Source: an uncultured Oscillospiraceae bacterium
Lineage (GTDB): Bacteria; Bacillota; Clostridia; Oscillospirales; Oscillospiraceae
Assembly (NCBI GenBank): GCA_934590505.1
Contig: CAKTPC010000005.1
Coordinates: 1 to 38,922, forward strand
DNA: 38,922 bases
Direction: 5' to 3'
The translations under genes were made by a program, and so were the position numbers. Under the pieces are notes generated by a model. It saw only the letters and a list, made by a program, of their open reading frames with translations. It did not search any database and was not told the DNA's origin. This document shows positions 37,973 to 38,922 of this stretch, one piece after another (within the stretch, counting starts at the first letter, position 1; every line of letters starts with the position of its first letter).

Positions 37973-38922
37973 ATGAAAGCAACAGATAAGCTTATAGCCG
38001 CTATTGATAAAAAGCTTGAACGCTTCGACCCCATCTGGCAGGCCGAGCACGGCGTCGGCGGACAGCGCTCCCGCTACTATGACAAGACCGGTGTCGCCAA
38101 ATGGCGCGAGTGGCGCGGCGTGAAGGACACCTTCTATGATTACACCCAGTGGCTCAATAACCTCGTGAGCATGGTGCAGATGGTCGCCTCCGCTCCTATC
38201 CCCTGCCTCAAGGGCTTCTGGGAGTACCGCTGGATGGGCTCCTACCTCGGCACCTTTATGTTTATCGACCGTCTGTTTGAGGGCTTCCGCGGCTATGAGC
38301 TGCGCACTGCCCACGCAAACATGCACGCTATCGTCCAGAGCCTGACAAAGCGCATCGCACTTGTGCTCGCAAACGACAAGCGTCTCGGCGGCGGCCCGCG
38401 CAGCGATGACTTCATCCCCTTTGACGAAGTTCTGCCTCCGCTGTTCATGACCGGCTTCAAGGGGCTTATCCCGTTCCCGCTCCAGACGCTGCCTGAGTTC
38501 ATCATCTGCGATGTCGACCAGCATATTGAGCCGTATTATATCGATGTTGCCGAGTCCTACGGTCTGCCGGCGGACGTCTGCTCGCGCTGCGCGGCAGAGA
38601 CCGGCGTTGCGATAGACGACGCTTTCCCGATAATCGGCAAAGCCTTTGTCACTACCAATATGCCCTGCAACGCCTCCGAGTGCACCTCGATGATCCAGCG
38701 CCGCCGCGTGAACCTGCCGGACTTCCCCGTAACGCTGGCCATGATCCACAATGAGCCGGGAGCACACCCCTACTCCACCCAAGTGCTCAAAGATACCATA
38801 GCTTTCATCGAGAATGAATATGGCGTAAAGTACGACTGGGATGAGCTGTTCAAGTACGCAAAGCTCATGAACGAGCAGAACACCATCGAGCTTGAGAAGT
38901 GGGATTACTTCAAGACCCCCTA
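37973..38922 (+). CDS. 2-hydroxyacyl-CoA dehydratase second subunit, truncated by window end
   Basis: The ATG at 37973 follows GGGAGG and starts M-K-A-T-D-K-L-I-A-A-I-D-K-K-L. The 316 codons visible include G-G-Q-R-S-R-Y-Y-D-K, W-R-G-V-K-D, P-F-P-L-Q-T-L-P-E-F, C-S-R-C-A-A-E-T and N-M-P-C-N-A-S-E-C-T, i.e. the same cysteine-bearing dehydratase family as its neighbour. The reading frame is open to the last base, so the C-terminus is missing. Together the two genes should form the heterodimer that holds the paired iron-sulfur clusters. Confidence 0.82.
   Translation, partial: MKATDKLIAAIDKKLERFDPIWQAEHGVGGQRSRYYDKTGVAKWREWRGVKDTFYDYTQWLNNLVSMVQMVASAPIPCLKGFWEYRWMGSYLGTFMFIDRLFEGFRGYELRTAHANMHAIVQSLTKRIALVLANDKRLGGGPRSDDFIPFDEVLPPLFMTGFKGLIPFPLQTLPEFIICDVDQHIEPYYIDVAESYGLPADVCSRCAAETGVAIDDAFPIIGKAFVTTNMPCNASECTSMIQRRRVNLPDFPVTLAMIHNEPGAHPYSTQVLKDTIAFIENEYGVKYDWDELFKYAKLMNEQNTIELEKWDYFKTP

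Noticed and set aside
36765..38782. Long minus-strand frames opposite the dehydratase subunits
   Set aside because: Shadow frames of the two dehydratase genes; the plus-strand second subunit is open to the window end and has the family motifs.

Overview
The window looks like a chromosomal segment of a Gram-positive gut-type Clostridium relative, most likely in the Oscillospirales. This is inferred from moderately high G+C, strong Shine-Dalgarno sites, SpoVB/HU/RqcP synteny, an NfnAB pair, a 2-hydroxyacyl-CoA dehydratase and EtfB. There is no prophage, CRISPR array or rRNA. All six tRNA genes encode their own CCA end.

Layout. 1-3300 (minus): tandem-flavodoxin protein, TraX-like membrane protein, acyl-ACP thioesterase, then the first 19 codons of EtfB, preceded by a terminator-containing leader or small-RNA candidate. 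3375-7843: DUF378 protein (plus), a four-gene minus operon (phosphoglycerate-mutase/GNAT fusion, metallophosphoesterase/SH3 fusion, DUF1294, DUF1275), and a PurN-like protein lacking the catalytic residues. 8130-12764 (minus): CCA-adding enzyme, family 4 uracil-DNA glycosylase, DUF2156 protein, GNAT protein, ATP-grasp protein. Then murC (plus), a radical SAM protein (minus), a stop-interrupted small gene and a ribbon-helix-helix regulator. 15766-16907: repeats and a five-tRNA operon (Gly-Arg-His-Gln-Lys, minus). 16988-19434 (minus): a polar amino-acid-type ABC transporter whose binding protein is circularly permuted. 19760-21202: a transporter with a TA-flanked MITE directly upstream. 21304-24694: LUD protein, cupin and NfnAB. 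24783-25119: tRNA-Gly(CCC) with the same repeat family found beside tRNA-Lys. 25172-27860 (minus): phospholipase-C-like protein, TetR regulator and a polymer-forming membrane protein. 28062-31232 (plus): Pro/Thr-rich surface protein and a small membrane protein plus zinc-ribbon/TPR-like protein. 31537-35962 (plus): FAD oxidoreductase, SpoVB-like flippase, HU, RqcP and a tail-anchored unknown. 36010-38922: small P-loop protein (minus) and two 2-hydroxyacyl-CoA dehydratase subunits (plus; the second is cut by the window edge).

Most unusual signals. (1) The solute-binding protein has its halves in swapped order and lacks the usual ligand-binding arginine. (2) A repeat of about 116 bp occurs downstream of two different tRNA genes in matching context. 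Its two copies show compensatory base changes in two stems, and they sit beside inverted and direct copies of the 3' end of whichever tRNA they neighbour. (3) A separate 43-bp hairpin repeat occurs twice, and all four differences between its copies are compensatory. (4) The PurN-like protein has lost all three catalytic residues. Functional names come from reading motifs and recalled family sequences; no database search was run.
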